NCBI GenBank assembly: GCA_036271855.1
Contig: DATAZV010000213.1
Span: forward strand, 1-8,943
Source of the DNA: JAQGMJ01 sp036271855
Lineage (GTDB): Bacteria > Pseudomonadota > Gammaproteobacteria > Burkholderiales > JAEUOS01
Reading direction: 5' to 3'
DNA: 8,943 bases
Position numbers and translations under genes: made by a program. This document shows positions 1-6,605 of the stretch, in pieces. The notes beneath the pieces were generated by a model. That model was given only the letters and a program-made list of their open reading frames with translations, was not told the origin of the DNA and did not search any database. Each line of letters begins with the position of its first letter. Position 1 is the stretch's first letter.

Positions 1-296
1 ACCGCTTCGGCAGGCTGCCCGAAGCGGCGCAGGTGCTGGTCGAAAGCCACCGCCTGCGTATCACCGCGCAGGAAGCCGGCGTACTGAAAATCGACGCCGG
101 ACCCGAGAGCATCCTGATCCAGTTCAAGAAGGACGCGCCCATCGATGCTGCCCGCGTGATCCGGCTGGTGCAAAAAAACCGCAATGTGCAATTGAGCGGC
201 CAGGACCGCCTGAAAATCGTCGCCAAGACCCAGACCCCGGTGGAACGCGCGCAAGTGGCGCGCAAGACCATCGGCGATGTGATGCCGGCGCCATGA
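1..296 (+). CDS. mfd: Transcription-repair coupling factor Mfd, C-terminal fragment (5' end outside window)
   Basis: Only the last 97 residues are present, read from base 3 in an open frame to a TGA at 294-296. The fragment opens with RFGRLPEAAQVL, the conserved segment of the Mfd C-terminal (TRCF/D7) domain, and continues with the LKI...ILIQF and RLKIVAK blocks typical of that domain. Mfd is a cytoplasmic ATP-dependent DNA translocase. It dislodges RNA polymerase stalled at lesions and recruits UvrA, which starts transcription-coupled nucleotide excision repair. In characterised Mfd the C-terminal domain is autoinhibitory and masks the UvrA-binding surface. The helicase and RNA-polymerase-interaction domains lie upstream, beyond the window. 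The stop codon overlaps the start of the acetyltransferase gene (ATGA), so the two are probably co-transcribed. Family assignment is from sequence resemblance and is firm; the fragment shows no frameshift. Confidence 0.93.
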   Translation, partial: RFGRLPEAAQVLVESHRLRITAQEAGVLKIDAGPESILIQFKKDAPIDAARVIRLVQKNRNVQLSGQDRLKIVAKTQTPVERAQVARKTIGDVMPAP

Positions 297-799
297 TCCA
301 CATCCAGCCCTATGACCCGCTGTACCAGCAAGGCGTGGTCGATACCATCCTGCCGATCCAGACCATCGAATTCAAGGTGGCGGTGACCCTGGCCGACCAG
401 CCGGACCTACTGGACATACCGGGGTTTTACCAGTGCGGTAACGGCAATTTCTGGGTGGCAGTGGCAGACGGCAGTTGCGGAACCGGCGAGGTAGTCGGCA
501 CCATTGCGCTGCGCGACTTCGGCAATGGCCAGGGCGCATTGCGCAAGATGTTCGTCAAGGCGCCGCATCGCGGCAGCCAGTCGGGCGTGGCGGCGCGCCT
601 GCTGGAAGAATTGCTGGTCTGGTCGCAGCAGCGCGGCATGCGCGAGATCTACCTGGGCACCGTGCCTGTGCTGCGCGCGGCGCACCGCTTTTACGAGAAG
701 AACGGCTTCGAGCTGATCGCGGCGGAACAACTGCCGCCGACCTTTCCGCGCATGGCGGTGGATACAGTGTTCTATTTAAAACACCTGACAGGTGCCTAA
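293..799 (+). CDS. GNAT-family N-acetyltransferase
   Basis: This 168-residue protein has the length and motif order of a single-domain GNAT enzyme, which transfers an acetyl group from acetyl-CoA to an amine; the substrate is unknown. The strand GEVVGTIALRDF (residues 65-76) is followed by LRKMFVKAPHRGSQSGVAARLLEELL (about 83-108), the beta4-alpha3 acetyl-CoA pyrophosphate-binding motif A. Its R/Q-x-x-G-x-G/A signature is only partly kept: G98 and A100 are there, but the first position is Ser. The segment YLGTVPVLRAAHRFYEKNGF (120-139) is the usual motif B with the catalytic-region Tyr and the terminal GF. The start ATG overlaps the mfd stop (ATGA) and has no clear Shine-Dalgarno, which suggests translational coupling to mfd. 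The stop lies 2 bp from the stop of the convergent binding-protein gene. Small-molecule and protein acetylation are equally possible. Confidence 0.88.
   Translation: MIHIQPYDPLYQQGVVDTILPIQTIEFKVAVTLADQPDLLDIPGFYQCGNGNFWVAVADGSCGTGEVVGTIALRDFGNGQGALRKMFVKAPHRGSQSGVAARLLEELLVWSQQRGMREIYLGTVPVLRAAHRFYEKNGFELIAAEQLPPTFPRMAVDTVFYLKHLTGA
778..796 (-). terminator. Candidate intrinsic terminator of the minus-strand ABC operon
   Basis: Read on the minus strand just after the binding-protein stop (TAG at 804-802), the sequence is CACCT-GTC-AGGTG. That is a 5-bp stem (794-790 with 786-782), extendable by G:T wobble pairs, followed by TTTT and then AAATA. The T-run lies on the minus-strand 3' side only, so it would act on the ABC operon and not on the acetyltransferase. 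The hairpin lies inside the last codons and stop of the convergent acetyltransferase gene. The stem is short, so efficiency may be modest. Confidence 0.4.
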
Positions 800-801
800 G
801 G

Positions 802-1818
802 CTACTTTCCAGTCAGCTTCTTTTTTTCCGCCATGCCGGCGCCACTACCGGTGAACTTCAGGGTGTAGACTTTTTTCAGGTCGATCTCACCCGGCTTGAA
901 CAGGCCCGCCTTGACCATCTTGTCGAGAAAGTCCTGCATGCGCGCGTCGGTCATCATGCCGATGCCCTTCGCCGCGGCATCGCCCGAATCGACGATGCCG
1001 TATTCCTTGATCTTGGCAATCGAATAGGCGATCAGGTCGTCGGTCATTTCCGGGTTGGCCTTTTTGATCATCTCGTTGGCGGCCTTGTTGTTGCCATAAA
1101 GGTAATTGGTCCAGCCGATCGCCGATGCATCGACAAAGCATTGCACCGTCTTGGGCTTTTTCTCTATCAGGTCGTTACGCGTCTCCACCGTATTCGAATA
1201 CGTGCTCCAGCCGTAGTCCGCCAGCAAGAAAAACTTCGGTTTGAACTTGGCTTCCTTTTCGATTGAATAAGGCTCGGAGGAAAGTAAGCCCTGCTGCGCC
1301 CAGGTCTTGTTGACCAGAAAAGGGGCAATCGAAAAGTTGTAGGGCTTGACCTGCTCTTCCTTGAAACCGTATTGCGATTTCATCCACTGGTAAAAGCCCG
1401 CCAGCGAATAGGCCGAGATCATGATTACCGGGGCTTTTTTCAGGTCTTCGAATTTCGCGTAAGCAGCCTCGGGATGGGCGATGATGCCCTGCGGGTCTTT
1501 CTGGAAATGCGCGGCGACCACGGTGGTGGGAATCTTCTGCTTCACCGAATCGAAAGCCTGCAGCATATTGCCGCCCATCAGGAAATCGATCTTGCCCACT
1601 GCCAGCAGCGGCCGGTTGTTCGCCGAGGGGCCACCCATCTGGATCCGCACGTCCAGCCCGCACTGCTTGTACGTGCCATCGGCCAAGGCCTGGTAGTAGC
1701 CCCCATGCTCGGCTTGCGCCTTCCAGTTGGTGGCGAAAGTCACTTTTTCGGCCGTCTGTGCCTGTGCGAGCGCGGCAAACAGCATGGCCGCAAGGGCGGC
1801 GAAACGATAAACGGGCAT
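802..1818 (-). CDS. ABC importer periplasmic substrate-binding protein, NMT1/THI5-like
   Basis: This 338-residue protein has a Sec signal peptide, MPVYRFAALAAMLFAALAQA, with a likely cleavage after AQA at residue 20. The mature part opens with VTFATNWKAQAEHGGYYQALADGTYKQCGLDVRI (27-59), the hallmark N-terminal block of the NMT1/THI5-like (SsuA/TauA/ThiY) binding proteins. GGPSANNRPLLAVGKIDFLMGG (62-83) is the next ligand-lobe segment. It should capture a small solute in the periplasm and deliver it to the permease encoded upstream. THI5/NMT1 relatives bind pyrimidine precursors of thiamin, but other members bind sulfonates, nitrate or riboflavin precursors, so the ligand stays open. The start at 1818 is chosen over an in-frame ATG at 1872 because it opens the signal peptide and has GAGGAA five bases upstream. 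It is the third gene of the operon, 37 bp after the permease stop. No thiamin-type riboswitch is apparent nearby. Confidence 0.9.
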   Translation of the reverse strand: MPVYRFAALAAMLFAALAQAQTAEKVTFATNWKAQAEHGGYYQALADGTYKQCGLDVRIQMGGPSANNRPLLAVGKIDFLMGGNMLQAFDSVKQKIPTTVVAAHFQKDPQGIIAHPEAAYAKFEDLKKAPVIMISAYSLAGFYQWMKSQYGFKEEQVKPYNFSIAPFLVNKTWAQQGLLSSEPYSIEKEAKFKPKFFLLADYGWSTYSNTVETRNDLIEKKPKTVQCFVDASAIGWTNYLYGNNKAANEMIKKANPEMTDDLIAYSIAKIKEYGIVDSGDAAAKGIGMMTDARMQDFLDKMVKAGLFKPGEIDLKKVYTLKFTGSGAGMAEKKKLTGK

Positions 1819-1823
1819 CGGGG

Positions 1824-1829
1824 TTCCTC
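1824..1829 (-). promoter_or_regulatory. Shine-Dalgarno GAGGAA deciding the binding-protein start
   Basis: On the minus strand GAGGAA is followed by five bases (CCCCG) and the ATG at 1818-1816. This is the best ribosome binding site in the window. It supports the start that gives a clean signal peptide, and it fits the high expression expected of a periplasmic binding protein relative to its membrane partners. Confidence 0.75.
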
Positions 1830-1855
1830 GATTCAGACTCGGTCCAGGCCGCATT

Positions 1856-2647
1856 TTAGCGATTGCCGTCAAGTTCGCTCTCGTGCCATTTTTTCAGCAG
1901 CGCCCGCGACAATCCGTTGAACGAAAAATAGATGACGATGCCGGTCGCCGCCACCAACAACAGCGCGGCGAACATGCGCGGCACGTTGAGGCGAAACGAG
2001 GCTTCGAGTATGCGATACGCCAGCCCCGACTCCTGCCCCGAAGTACCGGCCGCATATTCGGCCACCACGGTGCCAATCAGGCTCAGGCCGCCGGCGATTT
2101 TCAGGCCGGCGAGAAAATACGGCAAGGCCGAAGGCGCCAGGAGATAACGTAAGCGCTGCCAGCGCGAAGCGCCATAAAGGCTGAACAGGTCCTGCAGGTT
2201 GCGGTCGGCGCTGCGCAGGCCGACGATGGTGTTGGAAAGGATCGGGAAAAAAGCCACGATCCAGGCGCAGATCAGCAGCGCCGACAGCGTATTGGGCGCA
2301 TAGATGATGATCAGCGGCGCAATCGCGATGATCGGCGTCACCTGCAGGATCACCGCGAAAGGCACCAGGGACAACTCGATCCACGGCGAGAGCGAAAACA
2401 GGAAAGCCAGCAGCACCCCGCCGACCACCGCCAGCAGCAGCGACAGCAAGGTGATCTTCACCGTCACCAGCAAGGCGGGCCAGAGGGTCGGCCAATCGCT
2501 GATCAGGGTGCTCCATACCAGGCTGGGCGCGGGGATCACGTAGGGCGGTATTTCGCGCACCCGCACCACCGCCTCCCAGGCCGCCAGCGCCAGGACAGCA
2601 ATCAGCAGCGGCACGACGATATTCACCCACTTCGGCAAGGGCTTCAT
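1856..2647 (-). CDS. ABC importer permease, NitT/TauT type (BPD_transp_1)
   Basis: This 263-residue inner-membrane protein forms the translocation channel, presumably as a homodimer. Hydrophobic stretches at roughly residues 9-26, 60-85, 92-116, 121-145, 175-197 and 225-245 give the six membrane segments usual for the SsuC/TauC family. The cytoplasmic coupling (EAA) loop is seen at about 154-173 (DLFSLYGASRWQRLRYLLAP), directly followed by ALPYFLAGLKIAGGLSLIGTVVAEY, a strong family signature. The start at 2647 is chosen because MKPLPKW precedes the first membrane helix and its ATG overlaps the TGA of the ATPase gene (ATGA), indicating translational coupling. The upstream extension of the frame is antisense-like low-complexity sequence lying inside the ATPase gene. 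Length and motifs are complete. Substrate specificity comes from the binding protein and is unknown. Confidence 0.93.
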   Translation of the reverse strand: MKPLPKWVNIVVPLLIAVLALAAWEAVVRVREIPPYVIPAPSLVWSTLISDWPTLWPALLVTVKITLLSLLLAVVGGVLLAFLFSLSPWIELSLVPFAVILQVTPIIAIAPLIIIYAPNTLSALLICAWIVAFFPILSNTIVGLRSADRNLQDLFSLYGASRWQRLRYLLAPSALPYFLAGLKIAGGLSLIGTVVAEYAAGTSGQESGLAYRILEASFRLNVPRMFAALLLVAATGIVIYFSFNGLSRALLKKWHESELDGNR

Positions 2648-3414
2648 CGCGCCCCCGCCGTATCGCCCTGCAGCGCACGCGACACCCGCCGGCAGGCCGC
2701 CGCATATTCGGGCGACAGGCGGAATTCCTCGTTGCGTGCATACGCCGCGCCATTGGGCGGGTCTATCGTTTCGTCGGCCACCACCCGCCCGGGACGCGCC
2801 GCCATCACCACCACCCGGCTGGACAGATAGACCGACTCGTAGACCGAATGGGTGACGAACACGATGGTCAGGCCATGCGCGCGCCACAGGCGCAGCAGGT
2901 CGTCGTTGAGCTTCATCCGCGTCATTTCGTCGAGCGCGGCGAAGGGCTTGTCCAGCAGCAGCAGGCGCGGCCGGGTGATCAGGGCGCGCGCGATCGACAC
3001 GCGCATTTTCATCCCGCCGGAAAGCTCGCGTGGATAGGAAGCGCCGAACTGCTGCAGCCCCACCAGTGCCAGCGCTTCCTCCACCCGCTTGCGTGACTCC
3101 GCCGCGGCAACGCCTTGCAGCTTGAGCGGCAACAGCACATTGCCGGCCACCGTGGCCCAGGGCATCAGGGTCGGTTCCTGGAATACGAAACCGATGTCGC
3201 GCGCCGCCTTGCCGTCGCCGGCACCCACAATTTGCCCACTGGATGGTGCGGCCAGGCCTGCGATCATCCGCAGCACCGTGCTCTTGCCGCAGCCCGAAGG
3301 TCCGAGCAGGCTGACGAACTCGCCTTCGCTGACCGTCAGGGACATGCCGGTCAGCGCCTCGGTGCCATTGGCGAAGGTCTTGCCTACCTCGCGCAGTTCG
3401 ATCAGCTTGCCCAT
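2644..3414 (-). CDS. ABC importer ATPase, NitT/TauT type, with altered Walker B (DKP)
   Basis: This 256-residue cytoplasmic ATPase energises the importer. Walker A is GPSGCGKST (38-46, K44), the Q-loop Q79 lies in VFQEPTLMPW, the ABC signature is LSGGM (131-135), the D-loop is ALDE (160-163) and the switch histidine is H189 in VTHS. Walker B reads LLLLDKPFAALDE: D155 is kept, but residue 156, the catalytic base, is Lys (AAG at 2949-2947) instead of Glu. Loss of this Glu usually cripples ATP hydrolysis, so the transporter may be impaired, or the base may be an error. All other motifs are intact. The start at 3414 (MGKLIELREVGKTF) fits the family's usual N-terminus but has no strong Shine-Dalgarno; in-frame ATGs at 3465 and 3570 would add 17 or 52 residues of unlike sequence. 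It is the first gene of the operon; its stop overlaps the permease start. Confidence 0.9.
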   Translation of the reverse strand: MGKLIELREVGKTFANGTEALTGMSLTVSEGEFVSLLGPSGCGKSTVLRMIAGLAAPSSGQIVGAGDGKAARDIGFVFQEPTLMPWATVAGNVLLPLKLQGVAAAESRKRVEEALALVGLQQFGASYPRELSGGMKMRVSIARALITRPRLLLLDKPFAALDEMTRMKLNDDLLRLWRAHGLTIVFVTHSVYESVYLSSRVVVMAARPGRVVADETIDPPNGAAYARNEEFRLSPEYAAACRRVSRALQGDTAGAR

Positions 3415-3700
3415 CGGCCCGGCGCGGCGCGCAAAGAGTGAAAAGTTGCGGTCATAGGCCGCCATTATTGCAGGCGCGGACCCAGATGTGGGCATCGGGC
3501 CGCCGACAAGCGCCGCGCGCACTCGCGGTTCGCAACAACACAATGGATAAACCCATCGGGGAAAAAGCAACGCCAGGCAAAATGCCCACCAAAAAAGTCA
3601 ACGCCACCCTGCATTTCCGGTAAACTCAACCGTATCAATTGCCAGCAGCAAGAGCAAGAACATCAAAGCCAAGAAAAACCATTCCACCCCCGCAACTGCC
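3415..3700. other. Divergent intergenic region between the ABC operon and the 197-aa gene
   Basis: About 290 bp with no supported gene. It should hold the promoters for the leftward ABC operon and the rightward unknown gene. The part near 3590-3700 is less GC-rich than its surroundings. On the minus strand there is a TTGACT at 3601-3596 resembling a -35 box, but no good -10 box sits 16-18 bases downstream. On the plus strand TTGCCA at 3639-3644 is followed 17 bases later by ATCAAA, also poor. No riboswitch fold, operator palindrome or repeat stands out. Short open frames here do not resemble proteins I know. Confidence 0.5.
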
Positions 3701-4294
3701 ATGAGCCCGAGCCCCAATCCGCCGGCCAATGCGTTGATGGTGAAGACCACCAAGGGCATCACCGAGGTATCCAGTCCCGACCATCTGCTAGGCCCGCGCC
3801 TGCGCACCATCCTGCTGATGGTCGACGGCAGGCTGACCTTTGCCGAATTGGCAGCCCGTGCCGCCGCCTTCGGCAACGCGCCGGCCATCGTCGCCCATCT
3901 TCTGAACGAAGGTTTCATCGAACCCTCCACCCCGGTGGCGCGCGAGCCGCAGGCACGCTCAGGCGCCAGGCGCGGGGCCGGCGCCGATCAGGCCGCCAGC
4001 GACCTGGTGACCGAACTGACCCGCTCCGGCAACCTGCTGACCCTGCGCGGCGACAGCCTGGCCTCGATGCGCGAGAATGAAGCCATCAATCCGGCGAAGT
4101 TTTTCATGCGCGAGACCATCAGCCGCCTGCTCGGCAACGGCGCGGTCGGCGTGCTCGACGCCATCGCCCTGGCCACCACGCGGGACAAGTTGCTGGCCGA
4201 GCTTGCGGCCTGCTGCGAGATCGTGCGCGACCTCAAGGGCCAGCAGGAGGCGGACAGCTTCCGCATCAGCGTGCTGGCCCTGCTGCCGGAATAG
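3701..4294 (+). CDS. Hypothetical two-part protein, 197 aa
   Basis: I do not recognise this as a named family. It has two conserved-looking parts joined by a linker. Residues 13-75 (VKTTKGITEV, then LLGPRLRTILLMVDGRLTFAELAARA and AHLLNEGFIEP) look like a compact helix-turn-helix or winged-helix type module: helices around an LLxxVDGxxTxxEL core, with a closing GFIEP strand. Residues 78-100 are an Ala/Arg/Gly-rich linker. Residues 101-197 are helical, with FFMRETISRLLGNGAVGVLDAIALATTRDKLLAELAACCEIVRDLKG and a LALLPE end. There is no signal peptide or membrane segment, so it is probably cytoplasmic. The start at 3701 lacks a clear Shine-Dalgarno; the ATG at 3737 (MVKTTKG) is a plausible alternative that would remove a Pro/Asn-rich leader. 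It is transcribed alone, divergent from the ABC operon and convergent with uvrB (62 bp between stops). DNA binding, protein binding or a regulatory role are guesses only. Confidence 0.75.
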   Translation: MSPSPNPPANALMVKTTKGITEVSSPDHLLGPRLRTILLMVDGRLTFAELAARAAAFGNAPAIVAHLLNEGFIEPSTPVAREPQARSGARRGAGADQAASDLVTELTRSGNLLTLRGDSLASMRENEAINPAKFFMRETISRLLGNGAVGVLDAIALATTRDKLLAELAACCEIVRDLKGQQEADSFRISVLALLPE

Positions 4295-4356
4295 CGCGGC
4301 AGTCGCGAACGTGGGCGCGTGCCCGCCCGTGCGGCCACTGTTGCCCGCCTGCTATT

Positions 4357-6423
4357 TCAGGCAGCCTTGATCGCCACCACATTGGGCGCCAGGTTCTCCG
4401 GCGCGGCGCCGAACACGCGCTGCTTCAGGCGTGAAAGCTCGTCGCGGATCTGCGCCGCCTTTTCGAATTCCAGGTTCTTGGCGCAATCGAACATCTGCTT
4501 TTCCAGCTTTTGCATCTGCTTGGCGATCTGCTTTTCGCTCATCGCCTCGACCTTGGCGGTCTCCTTCTGCTCCTGCGCGTTTTCCTTCGCCGACTTGGCG
4601 TCGTAGACGCCATCGATGATGTCCTTGATGCGCTTGGCCACGCCCACCGGCGTAATGCCGTTGGCGAGGTTGAAAGCCTCCTGCTTGCCGCGGCGGCGCT
4701 CGGTCTCGTTGATCGCCTGGCGCATCGAATCGGTGATGCGGTCGGCGTAGAGAATGGCGGTACCGTTGATGTGGCGCGCGGCGCGGCCGATGGTCTGGAT
4801 CAGCGAGCGCTCGGAGCGCAGGAAACCTTCCTTGTCCGCATCGAGGATCGCGACCAATGAGACTTCCGGAATATCCAGCCCCTCGCGCAGCAGGTTGATC
4901 CCCACCAGTACGTCGAAGATGCCCAGGCGCAGGTCGCGGATGATCTCCACCCGCTCCACCGTGTCGATGTCCGAGTGCAAATAACGCACCTTGATGCCGT
5001 GGTCCGCCAGGTATTCGGTGAGCTGCTCCGACATCCGCTTGGTCAGGGTGGTGACCAGCACGCGCTCATTCACGCTGACGCGCCGGTTCACTTCCGACAG
5101 CAAATCGTCCACCTGCGCCGAAGCCGGACGCACGATCAGTTGCGGGTCGACCAGCCCGGTCGGGCGCACCACCTGCTCGGCCACCGCGTCGCCGCTATGG
5201 GTGCGCTCGTACTCCGCCGGCGTGGCGGAAACGAACACGGTCTGGCGCATCATGCGCTCGAACTCGGCGAACTTCAGCGGCCGGTTGTCCAGGGCAGAGG
5301 GCAGGCGAAAGCCGTAGTCCACCAGGTTTTCCTTGCGCGAGCGGTCGCCGTTGTACATGCCCGAAAGCTGGCCGATCAGCACGTGGCTCTCGTCCAGGAA
5401 CATCACCGCGTCTTTCGGCAAATAGTCGATCAGCGTCGGCGGCGGCTCGCCTGGCGCACCGCCGGAGAGGTGGCGCGAATAGTTTTCAATCCCTTTGCAA
5501 AAGCCGATCTCGGCCAGCATTTCCAAGTCGAAGCGGGTGCGCTGCTCGATACGCTGCGCCTCCACCAGCTTGTTGCCGGTGGTGAAGAACTCGATGCGCT
5601 CGCGCAGTTCCTGCTTGATCTGCTCCACCGCGCGCAGCGTGGTAGTGCGCGTGGTCACGTAATGGCTGCCGGGATAGACGGTGAAGCGCGGAATCTTCTG
5701 GCGGATGTGCCCGGTCAGCGGGTCGAACAGCTGGATCGACTCGATCTCGTCGTCGAACAGCGAGATGCGCAGCGCGGTCTCGCTATGTTCGGCCGGAAAC
5801 ACGTCGATGGTGTCGCCGCGCACGCGGAAGGCGCCGCGCGAAAAGTCCATCTCGTTGCGCGCGTACTGCATCGCGGTCAGCTTGACGATGATGTCGCGCT
5901 GCGACAGCTTGTCGCCCACCCGCAGGTGCAGCACCATCTTGTGATAATCGTCGGGGTTGCCGATACCGTAGATCGTCGACACGGTGCCGACGATGATGCA
6001 GTCGCGCCGCTCCATCAGCGACTTGGTGGCGGACAAGCGCATCTGCTCGATGTGGTCGTTGATCGAGCTGTCCTTCTCGATGAACAGGTCGCGGCTCGGA
6101 ACGTAGGCTTCCGGCTGGTAATAATCGTAGTAGCTGACGAAGTATTCCACCGCGTTGTGCGGAAAAAACTCGCGGAACTCGGAGTACAGCTGCGCCGCCA
6201 GGGTCTTGTTCGGCGCCAGCACCAGCGCGGGACGGCCGGAGCGCGCGATCACCTGGGCCATGGTGTAGGTCTTGCCCGAACCGGTCACCCCCAGCAGGGT
6301 CTGGTAAGCCAGGCCGTCGTCCAGGCCTTCGATCAGCTTGTCGATCGCCTCCGGCTGGTCACCCGCCGGCGGGAACGGCTCGAACAGCTGGTAGGGGGAA
6401 TTCGGGAAAGTCTTGAAAGTCAT
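4357..6423 (-). CDS. uvrB: Excinuclease ABC subunit B (UvrB)
   Basis: UvrB is the damage-verifying helicase-like subunit of nucleotide excision repair; it is loaded by UvrA and then engages UvrC. The 688-residue protein matches the usual length of about 670-700. Walker A is GVTGSGKT (45-52). The beta-hairpin that clamps DNA is seen at about 92-116 (VEYFVSYYDYYQPEAYVP). The DESH box is at 344-347, VSATP at 398-402 and QTIGRAAR (motif VI) at 543-550. The C-terminal UVR domain (about 633-668, FDCAKNLEFEKAAQIRDELSRLK) is the UvrC-contact motif. The start at 6423 (MTFKTFPNSPYQLFEPFPPAGDQ) fits the family N-terminus but has only AAAGG 12 bases upstream. An ATG at 6468 with GGGGGT upstream would add 15 residues. 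All catalytic motifs are present. It is convergent with the 197-aa gene and lies behind the kinase gene on the same strand. I found no LexA-type box upstream. Confidence 0.97.
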   Translation of the reverse strand: MTFKTFPNSPYQLFEPFPPAGDQPEAIDKLIEGLDDGLAYQTLLGVTGSGKTYTMAQVIARSGRPALVLAPNKTLAAQLYSEFREFFPHNAVEYFVSYYDYYQPEAYVPSRDLFIEKDSSINDHIEQMRLSATKSLMERRDCIIVGTVSTIYGIGNPDDYHKMVLHLRVGDKLSQRDIIVKLTAMQYARNEMDFSRGAFRVRGDTIDVFPAEHSETALRISLFDDEIESIQLFDPLTGHIRQKIPRFTVYPGSHYVTTRTTTLRAVEQIKQELRERIEFFTTGNKLVEAQRIEQRTRFDLEMLAEIGFCKGIENYSRHLSGGAPGEPPPTLIDYLPKDAVMFLDESHVLIGQLSGMYNGDRSRKENLVDYGFRLPSALDNRPLKFAEFERMMRQTVFVSATPAEYERTHSGDAVAEQVVRPTGLVDPQLIVRPASAQVDDLLSEVNRRVSVNERVLVTTLTKRMSEQLTEYLADHGIKVRYLHSDIDTVERVEIIRDLRLGIFDVLVGINLLREGLDIPEVSLVAILDADKEGFLRSERSLIQTIGRAARHINGTAILYADRITDSMRQAINETERRRGKQEAFNLANGITPVGVAKRIKDIIDGVYDAKSAKENAQEQKETAKVEAMSEKQIAKQMQKLEKQMFDCAKNLEFEKAAQIRDELSRLKQRVFGAAPENLAPNVVAIKAA

Positions 6424-6605
6424 GGGGCGCCGGGCCTTTGCGAGCAACAGCAGGGTATATGCGGGCATTTTACCCCCCTGCAATACCCGAAACTGTCAGG
6501 AGCCCGCGCCCATCCACCCGGTTGATCAAGCGCCTGGGCGCCACACCAACGCAAACCCGGCGAAACCCGGGGCAACCGGGCCCGCCGCCCGGCGCGTTAC
6601 GACGC
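6424..6605 (-). other. Intergenic region upstream of uvrB with weak promoter and hairpin candidates
   Basis: This 182-bp gap between the kinase stop and uvrB should carry the uvrB promoter. Read on the minus strand, TTGCAG (6483-6478) and TATACC (6459-6454) are 18 bases apart and would give a leader of about 25 bases before the ATG at 6423. A good lone -10 match, TAAAAT (6472-6467), has a CTGACA 21 bases upstream, which is too far. Near the kinase end a minus-strand stem CCCGG-TTGCC-CCGGG (6580-6566) is followed by only three T's, so it is at best a weak terminator. Whether uvrB is read through from the kinase gene cannot be settled. Confidence 0.3.

Noticed and set aside
475..1266. A 263-codon plus-strand frame across the acetyltransferase and binding-protein genes
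   Set aside because: It overlaps two real genes in other frames and shows no recognisable domain; GC-rich shadow.
3438..3623. A 61-codon plus-strand frame in the divergent intergenic region
   Set aside because: It has no ribosome site and no recognisable sequence, and it overlaps the likely leader of the ABC operon.
3415..3700. Possible thiamin (TPP) riboswitch in front of the THI5-like importer
   Set aside because: I could not find the conserved CTGAGA-type THI-box core on the minus strand in this stretch.
3598..3930. A 110-codon minus-strand frame with a hydrophobic C-terminal stretch, opposite the start of the 197-aa gene
   Set aside because: The hydrophobic run comes from reading a purine-rich leader antisense; there is no family resemblance and the plus-strand gene is the better coding candidate.
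4347..4362. Hairpin GCCTG-CTATTT-CAGGC at the uvrB stop
   Set aside because: The stem is short and there is no T-run on either strand after it, so it is not a convincing terminator for uvrB or the 197-aa gene.
6424..6500. Possible LexA (SOS) box upstream of uvrB
   Set aside because: One ACAG half-site occurs near 6447, but no CTGT lies at the required spacing; the palindrome CTGT-N8-ACAG is absent.
4975..6525. A 516-codon open frame on the plus strand opposite uvrB
   Set aside because: It lies almost wholly antisense to a clearly real uvrB, has His/Gln/Arg/Val-rich composition typical of a GC-rich shadow frame, and shows no domain.
6552..6570. Tandem-looking repeat of AAACCCGG
   Set aside because: Two copies of eight bases in GC-rich DNA are within chance; no further copies or array structure.
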